NCBI GenBank assembly: GCA_020532085.1
Contig: JAJBAV010000007.1
Span: 24,288 to 88,287 of the forward strand
DNA: 64,000 nucleotides
From: Candidatus Cloacimonadota bacterium
GTDB lineage: Bacteria; Cloacimonadota; Cloacimonadia; Cloacimonadales; Cloacimonadaceae
Direction of reading: 5' to 3'
Shown: positions 33,199 to 42,144 of the stretch, piece by piece
Layout: every line of letters begins with the position of its first letter
Position numbering within the stretch: position 1 is the first letter of the stretch
The notes under the pieces: model-generated
Database searches by the model: none
What the model saw: only the letters and a program-made list of their open reading frames with translations
What the model was told of the DNA's origin: nothing
Position numbers and translations under genes: made by a program

Positions 33199-34519
33199 TG
33201 TGTCGCTCCGCCAGTGGCGGAATGCTGATCCTGAAAGTGGTGCCCCGGCCTGTTTCGCTGTTCACGGTGATCTCGCCCTGATGCAGCAGAACGATGTGCT
33301 TGACGATGGCCAGGCCGAGTCCGGTGCCGCTGAGGCCGCGGTTGCGGCTGGGATCGGCCACGTAGAAACGCTCAAAGATCCTGTCCAGATGCTCAGCCTG
33401 GATGCCCCGGCCGGTATCGGAGACGGTGAAGACGGTGGTGGCGCCCTCTTTGCCGCCACGGATGCTGATTCCGCCGGTATCCGTGTAGCGGAGGGAGTTT
33501 TGCGCCAGATTGATGAAGATCTGTTCGAAGCGGAAAGGATCGCAAACCATCCGTTCCAGCCCGTCCTCGAGTTCCACGCTCAGGCTCAGTCCCTTGGCCT
33601 GAATGTCGGGCTCCAGGATCAGGCTGAGATTGGCAAAGAAAGGCCCCAGCTCGATCTCCCGCGCTTCCAGGCGGGAAGTGCTTTCCAGCCGGATCAGCTG
33701 TTCGAGGTCCTGGATGAGGTGGATAAGGCGGTTGGTGTGGCTCAGGATTATTTTCTGATGCCGGTTGTGGTTCTGCCCGGGTGTTTCCTGCATCGCCTCC
33801 GTGAAGCCTTTGATCGCCGTGAGCGGGGTCCGCAGTTCGTGGGCGAGGTTCACGATGAAGTCCTTCTTCATCCGGGCTGTTTTTTCCATGGCGTCAATGT
33901 TGTGCAGGATAAAAACATAGCGCCGGTTACTAACGCTGTGGCTGCTGGAGAGGATATAATCGTGGCCGGCGATGCTGAGGGAGAGGGGAAGCTGATCCCG
34001 CGCGGTTGGGGAACTCAAGATGGCTTCCAGCAGCTCCGGATCGCGGATGATCTCGCGGAAAGGCTGTTCGCGCGAGGGATCGAAGGCGGGAAACAGCTTT
34101 TTAAACGGCGCGTTCGCCCACAGCACCTTGCCCGCGTCATCCTGCGACCAAAGCGGGTCTTCCAGCGTGTTCAGCAGCAGGCGCAATTCCGCGCGGTGCA
34201 CGGCCAGATGCCCGATCGCCCTGTCGAAGGAGGCCAGCGCCTGGTTAAGTTTTTGCGCCATGGTGTGCAATTCAGCTGTTCTGAGCTCTCCAAACCTGAG
34301 CTTGCGGTCCTGCGGACTGAGCTCTTCCGCGCGGTTCCGCAGTTGCCGCAAATCCCGGCTCAGCCAGGTGTGGACGAGGAACAAGGCAAGGCCGGTGACC
34401 ACCGCGGAGACCGATACCAGCAGCCAGGGCCCGGCATTCAGCCAGGCCAGGACCACGTTCGCCGTCAGGATCAGGCCTCCGGCCAGCAGCAGCATAGTTC
34501 TAAGGCTTGTTTTTTTCAT
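33176..34519 (-). CDS. phoR: PhoR-like sensor histidine kinase
   Basis: Inner-membrane kinase of 447 aa: two membrane segments with almost no periplasmic loop (about 8-26 and 32-50), a HAMP-like linker, a PAS domain (about 112-205), HisKA with phosphoacceptor His228 in NLAHELRTPLTAIKGF, and HATPase with N, G1 and G2 boxes (FINLAQNSLRYT, VSDTGRGI, GLSGTGLGLAIVKHI). The lack of a periplasmic sensor domain is as in PhoR, which reads the Pst-PhoU state. It overlaps phoB by 20 bases and the sigma gene by 23. Confidence 0.93.
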   Translation of the reverse strand: MKKTSLRTMLLLAGGLILTANVVLAWLNAGPWLLVSVSAVVTGLALFLVHTWLSRDLRQLRNRAEELSPQDRKLRFGELRTAELHTMAQKLNQALASFDRAIGHLAVHRAELRLLLNTLEDPLWSQDDAGKVLWANAPFKKLFPAFDPSREQPFREIIRDPELLEAILSSPTARDQLPLSLSIAGHDYILSSSHSVSNRRYVFILHNIDAMEKTARMKKDFIVNLAHELRTPLTAIKGFTEAMQETPGQNHNRHQKIILSHTNRLIHLIQDLEQLIRLESTSRLEAREIELGPFFANLSLILEPDIQAKGLSLSVELEDGLERMVCDPFRFEQIFINLAQNSLRYTDTGGISIRGGKEGATTVFTVSDTGRGIQAEHLDRIFERFYVADPSRNRGLSGTGLGLAIVKHIVLLHQGEITVNSETGRGTTFRISIPPLAERHNEADQPN

Positions 34520-35222
34520 CGTTGTCGCTGGTTTGGTCGGGTTCGAACTTATAGCCGAGGCCGCGCATGTTTTTCACCATGTAGGCCTGGTCACCCAGTT
34601 TCTCGCGCAGATTGCGGATGTGAACGTCCACCGTGCGCTCGAGCACGATCTTGTCGTTGCCCCAGAGATGATCGAGGATCTGGCCGCGTTTGAATACCCA
34701 GCCCGGCCGGCGGGTGAGCAACTGCAGGATCTTGAATTCCGTGAGGGTGAGGTCCACCCTCCGGCCGCGGATCCAGGCTTCGTAGCGGTTGAAATCCAGC
34801 CGGAAATCGCTGTTGATGTTGAGCACGTTGCGCGCGCTTTCCCAGCCGCTGCGGCGCAGGACGGCCTTCACCCTGGCCATAAGTTCTTTGCTGTCAAAGG
34901 GTTTGGTGATGTAATCGTCCGCCCCGAATTCCAGGCCCCGCACCCTGTCCTCGATGTCACTGCGCGCGGTGAGCATCACGATGGGAATTTTTTCCCAGGC
35001 GGGATTGCTCTTGATGCGGCGGCAGGCTTCCAAACCATCCAGGTCCGGCAGCATCAGGTCCAGCAGGATCAGTTCCGGCAATTCCTGACGCAATCTGTCC
35101 AAAAGGTCTTGCGCCCGGGTGAATCCCCGGGTCGTGTATCCCGCTGTTTCCAGCTTCAGCCGGACCAGTTCCAGGATGTCGGCCTCGTCTTCCGTGACAA
35201 ATATCTGTTTGCTCATGGGCAT
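34500..35222 (-). CDS. phoB: PhoB-like response regulator
   Basis: OmpR/PhoB-type transcription factor. Receiver domain with EDE acidic triad, phosphoacceptor Asp in LLDLMLPDLDG and ITKPF lysine; winged-helix domain with LTLTEFKILQLLTRRPGWVFKRGQILDHLWG and RTVDVHIRNLREKLGD, the PhoB recognition-helix signature. ATG at 35222 has AGGAAAG upstream; an ATG two codons later (35216) is the alternative. It heads a phoB-phoR-sigma unit just upstream of the porin-pst operon. Confidence 0.95.
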   Translation of the reverse strand: MPMSKQIFVTEDEADILELVRLKLETAGYTTRGFTRAQDLLDRLRQELPELILLDLMLPDLDGLEACRRIKSNPAWEKIPIVMLTARSDIEDRVRGLEFGADDYITKPFDSKELMARVKAVLRRSGWESARNVLNINSDFRLDFNRYEAWIRGRRVDLTLTEFKILQLLTRRPGWVFKRGQILDHLWGNDKIVLERTVDVHIRNLREKLGDQAYMVKNMRGLGYKFEPDQTSDNDEKNKP

Positions 35223-35282
35223 GCTTTCCTGAGGCCAGCTTTGGCGGAAAGTGTTTTCTGGCAAGGAAAAACGCCATTTTTT

Positions 35283-35302
35283 CGGTTAATTTTTCTTAAC
35301 CG
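35283..35302. promoter_or_regulatory. TTAACC dyad upstream of phoB
   Basis: CGGTTAA and TTAACCG form a perfect 7-bp inverted repeat separated by six bases, about 60 bases upstream of the phoB start. The half-site resembles the TTAAC units of the porin promoter, so it may be an autoregulatory site; no T tract follows, which argues against a terminator. Confidence 0.4.
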
Positions 35303-35415
35303 GGACGCAAAGCGTTTAGGCGCCTGAAATTGGCGGATGCCGCAGAGGCCATCACACAGCGGCAACAAACCGATTCATAAAGCGAGCTCTCAAACAGAGG
35401 TTTACGCTTAATGCG

Positions 35416-35449
35416 ATGAAAACAAACAGCCGGAGCAGAGGCCCGGCTG
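35416..35449 (-). terminator. Rho-independent terminator after the lipoprotein gene
   Basis: Minus strand: CAGCCGG (35449-35443), a 9-base loop, CCGGCTG (35433-35427), then TTTGTTTTC. It lies 23 bases after the lipoprotein stop at 35473 and separates this unit from phoB. Confidence 0.75.
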
Positions 35450-35472
35450 CTTTGATCTGGTTAAGAGAAAAT

Positions 35473-36045
35473 CTAGTTCACGGCCACCCGGAGGGCGTTG
35501 AGGCGGACGTTGTGGCCACCGCTGACCTTCACGTAGCCGTTGTTTTTGGTGCTGATGTCCGAGATGCGGGCCTTGATCCACCAGCCGCCGCTGGTTTCAG
35601 CCAGGTTTTGGGGCGCGCGGTAATAGCCGGCGGAGTCGGTGAGCTGGAGAAAGAAAACCTCTGTGTCCAAAGTGATGTCGCTGCTTTTGGCGATGCGGGT
35701 TTTGGAGTAGTGGCTGGTCCAGATCTGCTGGCTGTCGAGCAGCCTCAGGAAGCGGCCCTGGTTGTTGTGGTCGGGGGTGGGCAGGGCTTGCATCCGGCCC
35801 AGGGAAGCGTAAACGAAAGGTTGCGTGGCCAAAGGCTGTTCCATCACCAAAAATTCGTCCACCCGCACAAAATGCGCGTCCGTGCCGGCATCCGGAACTT
35901 GGGAACTGCTGGCCGGCTGAGCCACCACGGCGGGATTGGGCAGAGCGGAATTGAGCCAGGAATTCGGGCTGCAGGCCGAGACCGCCAGGGCCGCGGCGAT
36001 CGCGATCAGGACGGCCATAGTTCTGTTCAGCAATTGTTTGGTCAT
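35473..36045 (-). CDS. Lipoprotein of unknown function
   Basis: Not recognised. The leader ends in lipobox AVSAC (Cys25), after which comes a Ser/Pro/Ala-rich linker and a beta-rich domain (VRVDEFLVMEQPLATQPFVYASLGRM, DITLDTEVFFLQLTDSAGYYRAP, GYVKVSGGHNVRLNALRVAVN). 190 aa. The start at 36045 has GAGGGAGGTG upstream, one of the strongest ribosome sites in the window, suggesting high expression. It is followed by a good terminator and preceded by rfbB, 84 bases away on the same strand. Confidence 0.8.
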   Translation of the reverse strand: MTKQLLNRTMAVLIAIAAALAVSACSPNSWLNSALPNPAVVAQPASSSQVPDAGTDAHFVRVDEFLVMEQPLATQPFVYASLGRMQALPTPDHNNQGRFLRLLDSQQIWTSHYSKTRIAKSSDITLDTEVFFLQLTDSAGYYRAPQNLAETSGGWWIKARISDISTKNNGYVKVSGGHNVRLNALRVAVN

Positions 36046-36129
36046 TTTTTCACCTCCCTCGGAGGATGGTCTTGTCTTTGATAATATAACCCAGCCCGGC
36101 CGGAAATCCTGCGCCAAATTTGGAACTGG

Positions 36130-37200
36130 TTAGTTGCCAAGTCCCAGCCGCTGCTGCTGGTAGTTCTTGTTCTGGATGTTGCGCCACCATCCTTCATGCT
36201 CCAGATACCAAAGCACGGTTTTCCGGATGCCGGTGGCAAAAGTTTCCCGGGGCAGCCAGCCCAATTCCCTGTGGATCTTGTCCGCGTCGATGGCGTAGCG
36301 GAGGTCGTGGCCGGGGCGGTCGGCAACGTAAGTGATCAGTTCAGTGTAAGATACCAGCTTGGGGGAGGGGCGGAGTTCGTCCAGCAGGCCGCAGATGGTG
36401 GTCACGATGTCGATGTTCTTCATCTCGTTGTGACCGCCGATGTTGTAGGTCTGGCCGGGGATTCCCGCGCGGATGATGGTGTTGATGGCGTCGCAGTGGT
36501 CGCGCACGTATAGCCAGTCACGCACGTTCAGGCCCTGCCCGTAAATGGGCAAAGGCTTGTGCTCCAAGCAGTTAATGATCATCAAGGGGATCAGCTTTTC
36601 CGGGAACTGGTAGCCGCCGTAGTTGTTCGAGCAGTTGGAGATCAGCACCGGCAGGCCGAAAGTGCGGTACCAGGCGCGCACCAGATGGTCGGAGCCCGCT
36701 TTGGAAGCGGAATAGGGTGAGGAGGGATCGTAGGGCGTGGCTTCCGTGAAGAAACCTTCGGCACCCAGGGAGCCGAAAACTTCATCGGTGGAGACGTGAT
36801 GAAAGCGGAAAGCATTTTTGGCCGCGTCGTCCAGGCCGCGCCAGAAACGCAGGGCGCTGTCCAGCATCACGGCAGTGCCCAGAACGTTGGTGTTGATGAA
36901 TTCCAGCGGCCCGTCGATGGAGCGGTCCACGTGGGATTCCGCGGCGAAATTGACCACGGTGTCGGGCTGGAATTCCACGAACACCCGGCTCACTGCTTCG
37001 GCGTTGCAAATATCAGCATTTACAAAGCGATAGCGCTCCGGAAAAGCCGCTTTGATGTCGCTGAGGCTGTCCAGATTGCCGGCGTAGGTGAGTTTGTCAA
37101 GGTTGAGCACGCTGCCGTGGAAATCCGGGTCTTCAAAGAGTTGGTGGATGTAGTTGGCGCCGATGAAACCCGCGCCTCCGGTCACGATGATCCTGTTCAT
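36130..37200 (-). CDS. rfbB: dTDP-glucose 4,6-dehydratase
   Basis: Second step of dTDP-rhamnose synthesis for surface polysaccharide. Extended SDR of 356 aa with NAD-binding [10 protein letters not shown] (8-17), catalytic STDEVFGSL and YSASKAGSD (Tyr-x-x-x-Lys), [15 protein letters not shown] and the C-terminal [21 protein letters not shown] that is diagnostic of RmlB. It overlaps the parB stop by 4 bases (ATGA). The rest of the rml pathway is not in the window, so the coupling to the partition genes is unexpected. Confidence 0.95.
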   Translation of the reverse strand: MNRIIVTGGAGFIGANYIHQLFEDPDFHGSVLNLDKLTYAGNLDSLSDIKAAFPERYRFVNADICNAEAVSRVFVEFQPDTVVNFAAESHVDRSIDGPLEFINTNVLGTAVMLDSALRFWRGLDDAAKNAFRFHHVSTDEVFGSLGAEGFFTEATPYDPSSPYSASKAGSDHLVRAWYRTFGLPVLISNCSNNYGGYQFPEKLIPLMIINCLEHKPLPIYGQGLNVRDWLYVRDHCDAINTIIRAGIPGQTYNIGGHNEMKNIDIVTTICGLLDELRPSPKLVSYTELITYVADRPGHDLRYAIDADKIHRELGWLPRETFATGIRKTVLWYLEHEGWWRNIQNKNYQQQRLGLGN

Positions 37201-38048
37201 GCGTCCTTCCTGATAAGTGTTAGCAATTCCCGCAGCCGGGCCAGTTCTTCCGCGCTGGAATAACTGAGGGTGATCCTGCCTTTTGCGGCCTGGCCGCTTA
37301 CTTTGGCCTTAAGTCCCAAAACCCCGCTCAGTTCCTGTTCCAGGCCTTTGTGCCAGTAGCGGTTGGCCGGAGCTGGTTGGGGTTGGTTGGGGGCGAAGGT
37401 TTTTGCCTTGTCCTCGGCTTGGCGAACGCTAAGCCGGTATTTCACAAGGTGCTGCGCGAAAAGGGTTTGTAGCTCCGGTTCCACGCCCAGAACGGCCCGC
37501 GCGTGACCGGGGCTGAGCACGCCGGCGGAGACCATGGTTTGCACTTCCAGCGGCAGTTTGAGCAGCCGGATGCTGTTGGAGATGGTGGCCCGGTCGCGCG
37601 AAACGATCTGCGCCACCTCCTGGTGGGTGAGCTTGAAATCGTCCGCCAGGGTCTGATAGGCATAGGCTTCCTCGATCGGATCGAGGTCCTCGCGCTGGAC
37701 GTTTTCCACGATGGCGAGCTGCAGCTGCTCTTTTTGGCTCACGCTGCGGATCACCACCGGAACGGATTCCAGACCGGCCAGGCGCGCGGCCTGGAGGCGC
37801 CGTTCACCGGCGATCAGCTCAAAATCCGAGGCGGCGGTCTTGTTCACTATCAGCGGCTGGATGATGCCGTTGGCCTTGATCGATTCGGCCAGTTCCTGCA
37901 AAGCGACGGGGTCGAAAACCCGCCGGGGCTGGTAGGGATTGGCCTTGATCTGGTTGAGGGGCAAAGTGCCCAGGTTTGATCTGGGTTCCGGGCTGTCCTG
38001 ATCCTGCGGGATCAGAGCGCTCAAACCGCGTCCGAGGCGTTCGTTCAT
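37197..38048 (-). CDS. parB: Chromosome partition protein ParB
   Basis: CTP-dependent clamp that loads at parS sites near the origin. Starts [14 protein letters not shown], the classic chromosomal ParB leader; the N domain has [21 protein letters not shown] and the [12 protein letters not shown] (C-motif) CTP-binding residues; the helix-turn-helix is [27 protein letters not shown]. 283 aa. ParA lies upstream with a 4-base overlap. I found no perfect parS copy in the window. Confidence 0.96.
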   Translation of the reverse strand: MNERLGRGLSALIPQDQDSPEPRSNLGTLPLNQIKANPYQPRRVFDPVALQELAESIKANGIIQPLIVNKTAASDFELIAGERRLQAARLAGLESVPVVIRSVSQKEQLQLAIVENVQREDLDPIEEAYAYQTLADDFKLTHQEVAQIVSRDRATISNSIRLLKLPLEVQTMVSAGVLSPGHARAVLGVEPELQTLFAQHLVKYRLSVRQAEDKAKTFAPNQPQPAPANRYWHKGLEQELSGVLGLKAKVSGQAAKGRITLSYSSAEELARLRELLTLIRKDA

Positions 38049-38815
38049 GCTTGGGGTGTCCTTTCGATGATCTCCGTGGCCAGGTTCAGATAGCTCATGG
38101 CGCCGGGGGAACGGATGTCGTATAAAAATATGGGTTTGCCGAAGCTGGGGGCCTCGGTGAGCTTGATGTTGCGGGGAATGATGCTGCGGAAGACCTTTTC
38201 CTTGAAATAGTGCCGCACCTCGCGCGCCACCTGCATGGAGAGGTTCACGCGGCGATCGAACATGGTGAGCAGGATGCCGATGATGTTCAAGCCGGGATTG
38301 AGGTTTTTCTGGATCAGGCGGATCGTGGCCAGCAGCTGGCTGACCCCTTCCAGAGCGTAGTACTCGCACTGGATGGGCACCAGCAGGTCAGTCGCCGCGG
38401 TGAGGGCGTTCACGGTGAGCAGGCCCAGCGAGGGCGGGCAGTCGATGATGACATAGTCGAAATCGGCCAGAACCGGCTCCAGCGCCTCACGGAGCTTGTG
38501 TTCGCGGGCGAATTCCTGCACCAGCTCGATCTCGGCGCCGGTGAGGTCGATGTTCCCCGGCACGCACCAGAGGTTGTGGGTGGGGGTGGGCAAAATGGTG
38601 TCCCGCAGGGGCACTTTGCCGATCAGCGCGTCGTACACCTGCAGTTCCAGTTTGTCCTTGTCCAGCCCCACGCCGCTGGTGGCATTACCCTGGGGATCGA
38701 AATCGATGAGCAGGGTCTTTTTTTCCAGCACGGCCAGGCCGGCGGCCAGATTCACCGCCGTGGTGGTTTTTCCCACCCCGCCCTTTTGGTTCACGATGGT
38801 TATTATTCTTGCCAT
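38045..38815 (-). CDS. parA: Chromosome partition ATPase ParA (Soj)
   Basis: ATPase that moves ParB-parS complexes. Deviant Walker A KGGVGKTT (11-18) with the signature first Lys, Walker A' DFDPQGNATSG, Walker B VIIDCPPSLG and the Soj-type C-terminal RNIKLTEAPSFGKPIFLYD. 256 aa, short, without an N-terminal helix-turn-helix, as in chromosomal Soj proteins. It sits between rsmG and parB, the usual order rsmG-parA-parB near bacterial origins; dnaA is about 31 kb away. Confidence 0.96.
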   Translation of the reverse strand: MARIITIVNQKGGVGKTTTAVNLAAGLAVLEKKTLLIDFDPQGNATSGVGLDKDKLELQVYDALIGKVPLRDTILPTPTHNLWCVPGNIDLTGAEIELVQEFAREHKLREALEPVLADFDYVIIDCPPSLGLLTVNALTAATDLLVPIQCEYYALEGVSQLLATIRLIQKNLNPGLNIIGILLTMFDRRVNLSMQVAREVRHYFKEKVFRSIIPRNIKLTEAPSFGKPIFLYDIRSPGAMSYLNLATEIIERTPQA

Positions 38816-38838
38816 AAATCTATGCTAAGTTCCCGTCA

Positions 38839-39462
38839 TTATTTAAGTTGCTCTTTTTCCAGCGCGAAGATCGCCCGGCTGCCGTAATCGAGCTCCGTCC
38901 TCAGGAGTTCCAAAGGTTTGAGCGGCTCGATATCCGCCCGGTCCTTCGCTTTGTAGCAGAGCAGTCTGCCGCCGGGGGCCAGCAGGTTGCCCAGCGGCTT
39001 CAGATAGCGCTGCTCCAGCTTTACGGCGCGGCAGAGGATGTAGTCGAACTCTCCCGCGGCAGAGTATTCCTCCACGCGGGAACATGCCACCTCGCAATCC
39101 GCAAGCTTCAACCGGTCAAGCATTTCCTCCAGCGCGCGGGCCTTTTTGCGCACCGAATCCAGCAACACCATGCGGCAGCAGGGGACGGCCAGTTTCACCG
39201 GAATGCCGGGCAAACCGCCGCCGGAGCCGAAATCCAGCACTTTCGCGCGGGAAAAGTCAACACATTTCAGAGGCAGCAGACTGTCAAGGAAATGCTTGGT
39301 CCAGAGTTCATCCGCCGGCGCGTGGCGGGAAAAAAGATTTAGGCGGGAGTTAAGTTCCAACAGCAGAGCTTGATAGCTATCAAATCTGGCCAGGATCGTA
39401 TCCCGCTCCGGCAGCTTCAGCTCGCTCAGAAATTGGTCAAAGGCGGCCCTGGAGCCATTCAT
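38839..39462 (-). CDS. rsmG: 16S rRNA (guanine-527-N7) methyltransferase RsmG
   Basis: Methylates G527 of 16S rRNA with S-adenosylmethionine. The SAM-binding motif VLDFGSGGGLPGIPVKLA is typical, preceded by NLFSRHAPADELWTKHFLDSLLPL and followed by LDSVRKKARALEEMLDRL. 207 aa. Its start overlaps the stop of the large repeat protein gene by 4 bases, and parA follows after 23 bases. Confidence 0.95.
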   Translation of the reverse strand: MNGSRAAFDQFLSELKLPERDTILARFDSYQALLLELNSRLNLFSRHAPADELWTKHFLDSLLPLKCVDFSRAKVLDFGSGGGLPGIPVKLAVPCCRMVLLDSVRKKARALEEMLDRLKLADCEVACSRVEEYSAAGEFDYILCRAVKLEQRYLKPLGNLLAPGGRLLCYKAKDRADIEPLKPLELLRTELDYGSRAIFALEKEQLK

Positions 39463-41945
39463 GGCTGCGTCTCCCCAGGCAGGCTGCGCAAGAGCGACTG
39501 CACCAGGAAAGAGCGGTCCGGGCGCATCAGTTCCAGCGTGGCGCGGGCGGAAGAATGTTTGATCTGTTTCAGGGAACGGGCCGCGAGGTAGCGGAACCTC
39601 TCGCTGGGATGGAAAATATAGTCCCGCAGCAGTTCCACGCTGCGTTCGGTGTGCACCCCGGCCAGCACGGAAATGCAGGTTGTTTCGTATTTCTTTTGGG
39701 CCAGGAGCCGTTCCACCGGTTCCACCAGGAGGCTGTCGCCCACCCCGGCGATCAGGGCCAGCGCGTTTTTGGCAGCCAGGCTGTCGGGCAGGTCGATCAC
39801 GCGGTAGAGTTCGCTGATAAAGTTCTCCGAGGCTCCGGCCAGCGCTTCCAGGGCCCGGTATTCCAGGCCGGAAGTGGTATTCAGCTTGTTGTCGAGCACA
39901 TAGGGGATGGCCTCGCCGGCGCGGCTGAGCAGAATTTCACGGGCGGTCCGGACGCGCTGGACCGCCGATCCCACCTCCCATTCAGAGGCGGCGGCGAAAA
40001 TATTGGCAATGCTGTCCGTGCTGTCCGGCAGGGCCGCGGCCGCGGCCAGTTCTTCCACCGCGGTTTTGGCGACCGGGTTGATCTCCGCGTCGCGCCCCAC
40101 GCCGTAGGTGCCCCTCTGCCAGGTCTTGTTGTTTGCCTTGAGGCTGTCGGGATAGCTGTCGGTGCCGCCGGCGTCCAGGAACAGGCCGATCCCGCCGGCG
40201 CTGCGGGCAAAGTTGGCGCCGCCGTAGTTTTGCGGGTTGATCCGCTCGTAGCGGTCGTTGCCGCATTTATCCACAAACAGTCCCACGGAGTTGGTCAGCC
40301 CCAGCCCGTTGCCGCCTTCGATGGAGTAGGAGTCGTTTCCCGCCCCGTCGATCAAAACGCCCAAAGCCCAGTCGTGACCGGCGCCCTGGCCAGGTCCGTG
40401 GCGGCTCTGGTAGGCGTCGTCGCCCTCCGCGTCGAGCAAAAATCCGCAGGCCAGGTGGATCCCCGAGCCCTGGGGATAGTAAACCGCGCTGTAGATGTCA
40501 TTTCCGCCCTCGTCGATCAGCGCGCCCGTGGCGTACCAATATCCGGAACCCTGGGCGTAAACTCCTCCGAGGTAGCGGTCGTTGCCGGCGCCGTCGCGGA
40601 GCAGGCCCAAACCGCCGGCCAGATCAGGCCTCAGTCCCAATCCCAGGCCCTGGCCGAGAGTGATAAAGTCCAGCGGCATCAGCGGCTCGTGAAAGTATTT
40701 GCCGCCCAGACTGTAGTTGTCCGCGCCCTCGCTGTCCAGCAAAACCCCGGCGCCGAGAGTGCTGCCGAAACCCTGTGCGGACACGCTGGCCTGGTAGCTG
40801 TCGTTGCCCAGATTGTCGATCAGCAGGGCGGTCCCGCACATCGCCGCGCCCTGGGCGAAGAGGCCGCTGTGGTAAATGTCGTCACCGGCCAGGTCCTGAT
40901 GCAGGTTGATCCCCATGAAGGCGGAAAAGGAAAAGTCGCCGGTCTGATAGAGGTCATCGCCGGCCAGATCGCAGGCGTGGCCGAGGCCGAAGGCTGAGTT
41001 GAACATCGCCGCGGGCCCATCGCTGCGGTAGGTGTCGTTGCCGGCCAGATCCAGCTGGAGGCAGAAAGCTTGGTTCGCAGAGCTTGTCAGGCCTGTTTCA
41101 TAGCGGTCGTTCCCGGCGGGATCGAGCAGAAAACAGAGGCCCTGGAAGCCCGGTCCGCGGTAAACATCATCGCCGGAAGTGCCTATCGCCATCAGGCCAT
41201 GCTTGGTTTTGCGGGTGAGGATCTTTTTATTGCTGAACTGAAGGGTTCGGGCCCGCTCCAGCAGGGCGTCGGACAGCGCCAGAAACTGGATCCCGGCGCT
41301 CAGCAGCGCGGTGCCGTCAAGTTTTCCCAATAGTTCATGAACCTGCTTTTCATCCAGTTCGCTGAATTTGGGCAGGCCCTGTTCCTGATAGTACGCTTCA
41401 TATTTGGATGTCTCTTCGCTTTCGATGAACTGCCAATGCCAGAAGCTGAGCAGCAGCTTCCTTTCCTCCGGACCGAAGGCCGCGAAGGCCGGTTCAAGCT
41501 CGGTTTCCAGATAGTTGAAAGCGCTTTCCAGCCAGGCCAGGATGTCCCCGGGCTTGCGCACCTGAATGGCCAATTGCTGAGCGTACAAGGATTTGGAGGC
41601 CGGGTACAGGCTGCTGAACCTGTCGCCGTCGAGGTTCAGGGCGATGCCGCCCAGATGGCGCAGCAAAACTGGCAGCGCCTCCGGACTGTCCAAGCGGCAG
41701 GCTTCACGCAGGGCCTGCATGTCCTCGAGGCCGCGCCAGGGGTCCTGGAGCTGGCGCAACTGCCAGTCCAGCTTGTATTTAGTGCTCAGGTCCCAGTCTT
41801 TTTCAAAGCCCAGGGCGTCGGGACTGAGTTCAGCCGCTTGCAGCATTTCTTCCAGGACGAGGTGTTCAGCCGGGCTCAGCAGGCTTTCAGCGCCCAGCCA
41901 GGCCACGCAGGCCAGGATAGCCGCCAGACAGAGTAGGGTTCGCAT
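39459..41945 (-). CDS. Large secreted protein with thirteen G-N-D-x-Y repeats and HEAT-like C terminus
   Basis: Not a family I recognise. 828 aa: signal peptide (to about LGAES), helical region (22-255), then a solenoid at 258-599. Thirteen repeats start with G-(N/D)-D-x-Y or a close variant at residues 258, 278, 302, 329, 354, 380, 407, 454, 481, 508, 536, 562 and 594, each followed by G-x-G-rich strands ending L-x-D. The spacing is 20-32 residues except for a 47-residue unit at 407. The C-terminal 200 residues look like HEAT/armadillo repeats (ALEALAGASENF, RYLAARSLKQI). The Asp/Gly turns recall RTX calcium-binding rolls but are not RTX nonamers. The start at 41945 has AAGGAG upstream; TTGACA at 41994-41999. 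Confidence 0.85.
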   Translation of the reverse strand: MRTLLCLAAILACVAWLGAESLLSPAEHLVLEEMLQAAELSPDALGFEKDWDLSTKYKLDWQLRQLQDPWRGLEDMQALREACRLDSPEALPVLLRHLGGIALNLDGDRFSSLYPASKSLYAQQLAIQVRKPGDILAWLESAFNYLETELEPAFAAFGPEERKLLLSFWHWQFIESEETSKYEAYYQEQGLPKFSELDEKQVHELLGKLDGTALLSAGIQFLALSDALLERARTLQFSNKKILTRKTKHGLMAIGTSGDDVYRGPGFQGLCFLLDPAGNDRYETGLTSSANQAFCLQLDLAGNDTYRSDGPAAMFNSAFGLGHACDLAGDDLYQTGDFSFSAFMGINLHQDLAGDDIYHSGLFAQGAAMCGTALLIDNLGNDSYQASVSAQGFGSTLGAGVLLDSEGADNYSLGGKYFHEPLMPLDFITLGQGLGLGLRPDLAGGLGLLRDGAGNDRYLGGVYAQGSGYWYATGALIDEGGNDIYSAVYYPQGSGIHLACGFLLDAEGDDAYQSRHGPGQGAGHDWALGVLIDGAGNDSYSIEGGNGLGLTNSVGLFVDKCGNDRYERINPQNYGGANFARSAGGIGLFLDAGGTDSYPDSLKANNKTWQRGTYGVGRDAEINPVAKTAVEELAAAAALPDSTDSIANIFAAASEWEVGSAVQRVRTAREILLSRAGEAIPYVLDNKLNTTSGLEYRALEALAGASENFISELYRVIDLPDSLAAKNALALIAGVGDSLLVEPVERLLAQKKYETTCISVLAGVHTERSVELLRDYIFHPSERFRYLAARSLKQIKHSSARATLELMRPDRSFLVQSLLRSLPGETQP

Positions 41946-42144
41946 CGGATCGGTCTCCTTCATGAAAAGCCAGAAATGAAGGCCGGCCAAATATGTCAAC
42001 AACTATCGGCGGGGTTCCCACCCGCGCTTGGCGCTCTGAAACAGCGCCTCCGCCGCCCGCGGGGCGAAAAGGCTTGACATGCCGGCCTGAGTAATTTTTG
42101 CAGGTTCATACCCTCAGCGACGTAATTGATTTCAAGGACGGTCC

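Noticed and set aside
33116..34693. 525-codon plus-strand frame opposite phoR
   Set aside because: Antisense shadow; PhoR catalytic motifs are all on the minus strand.
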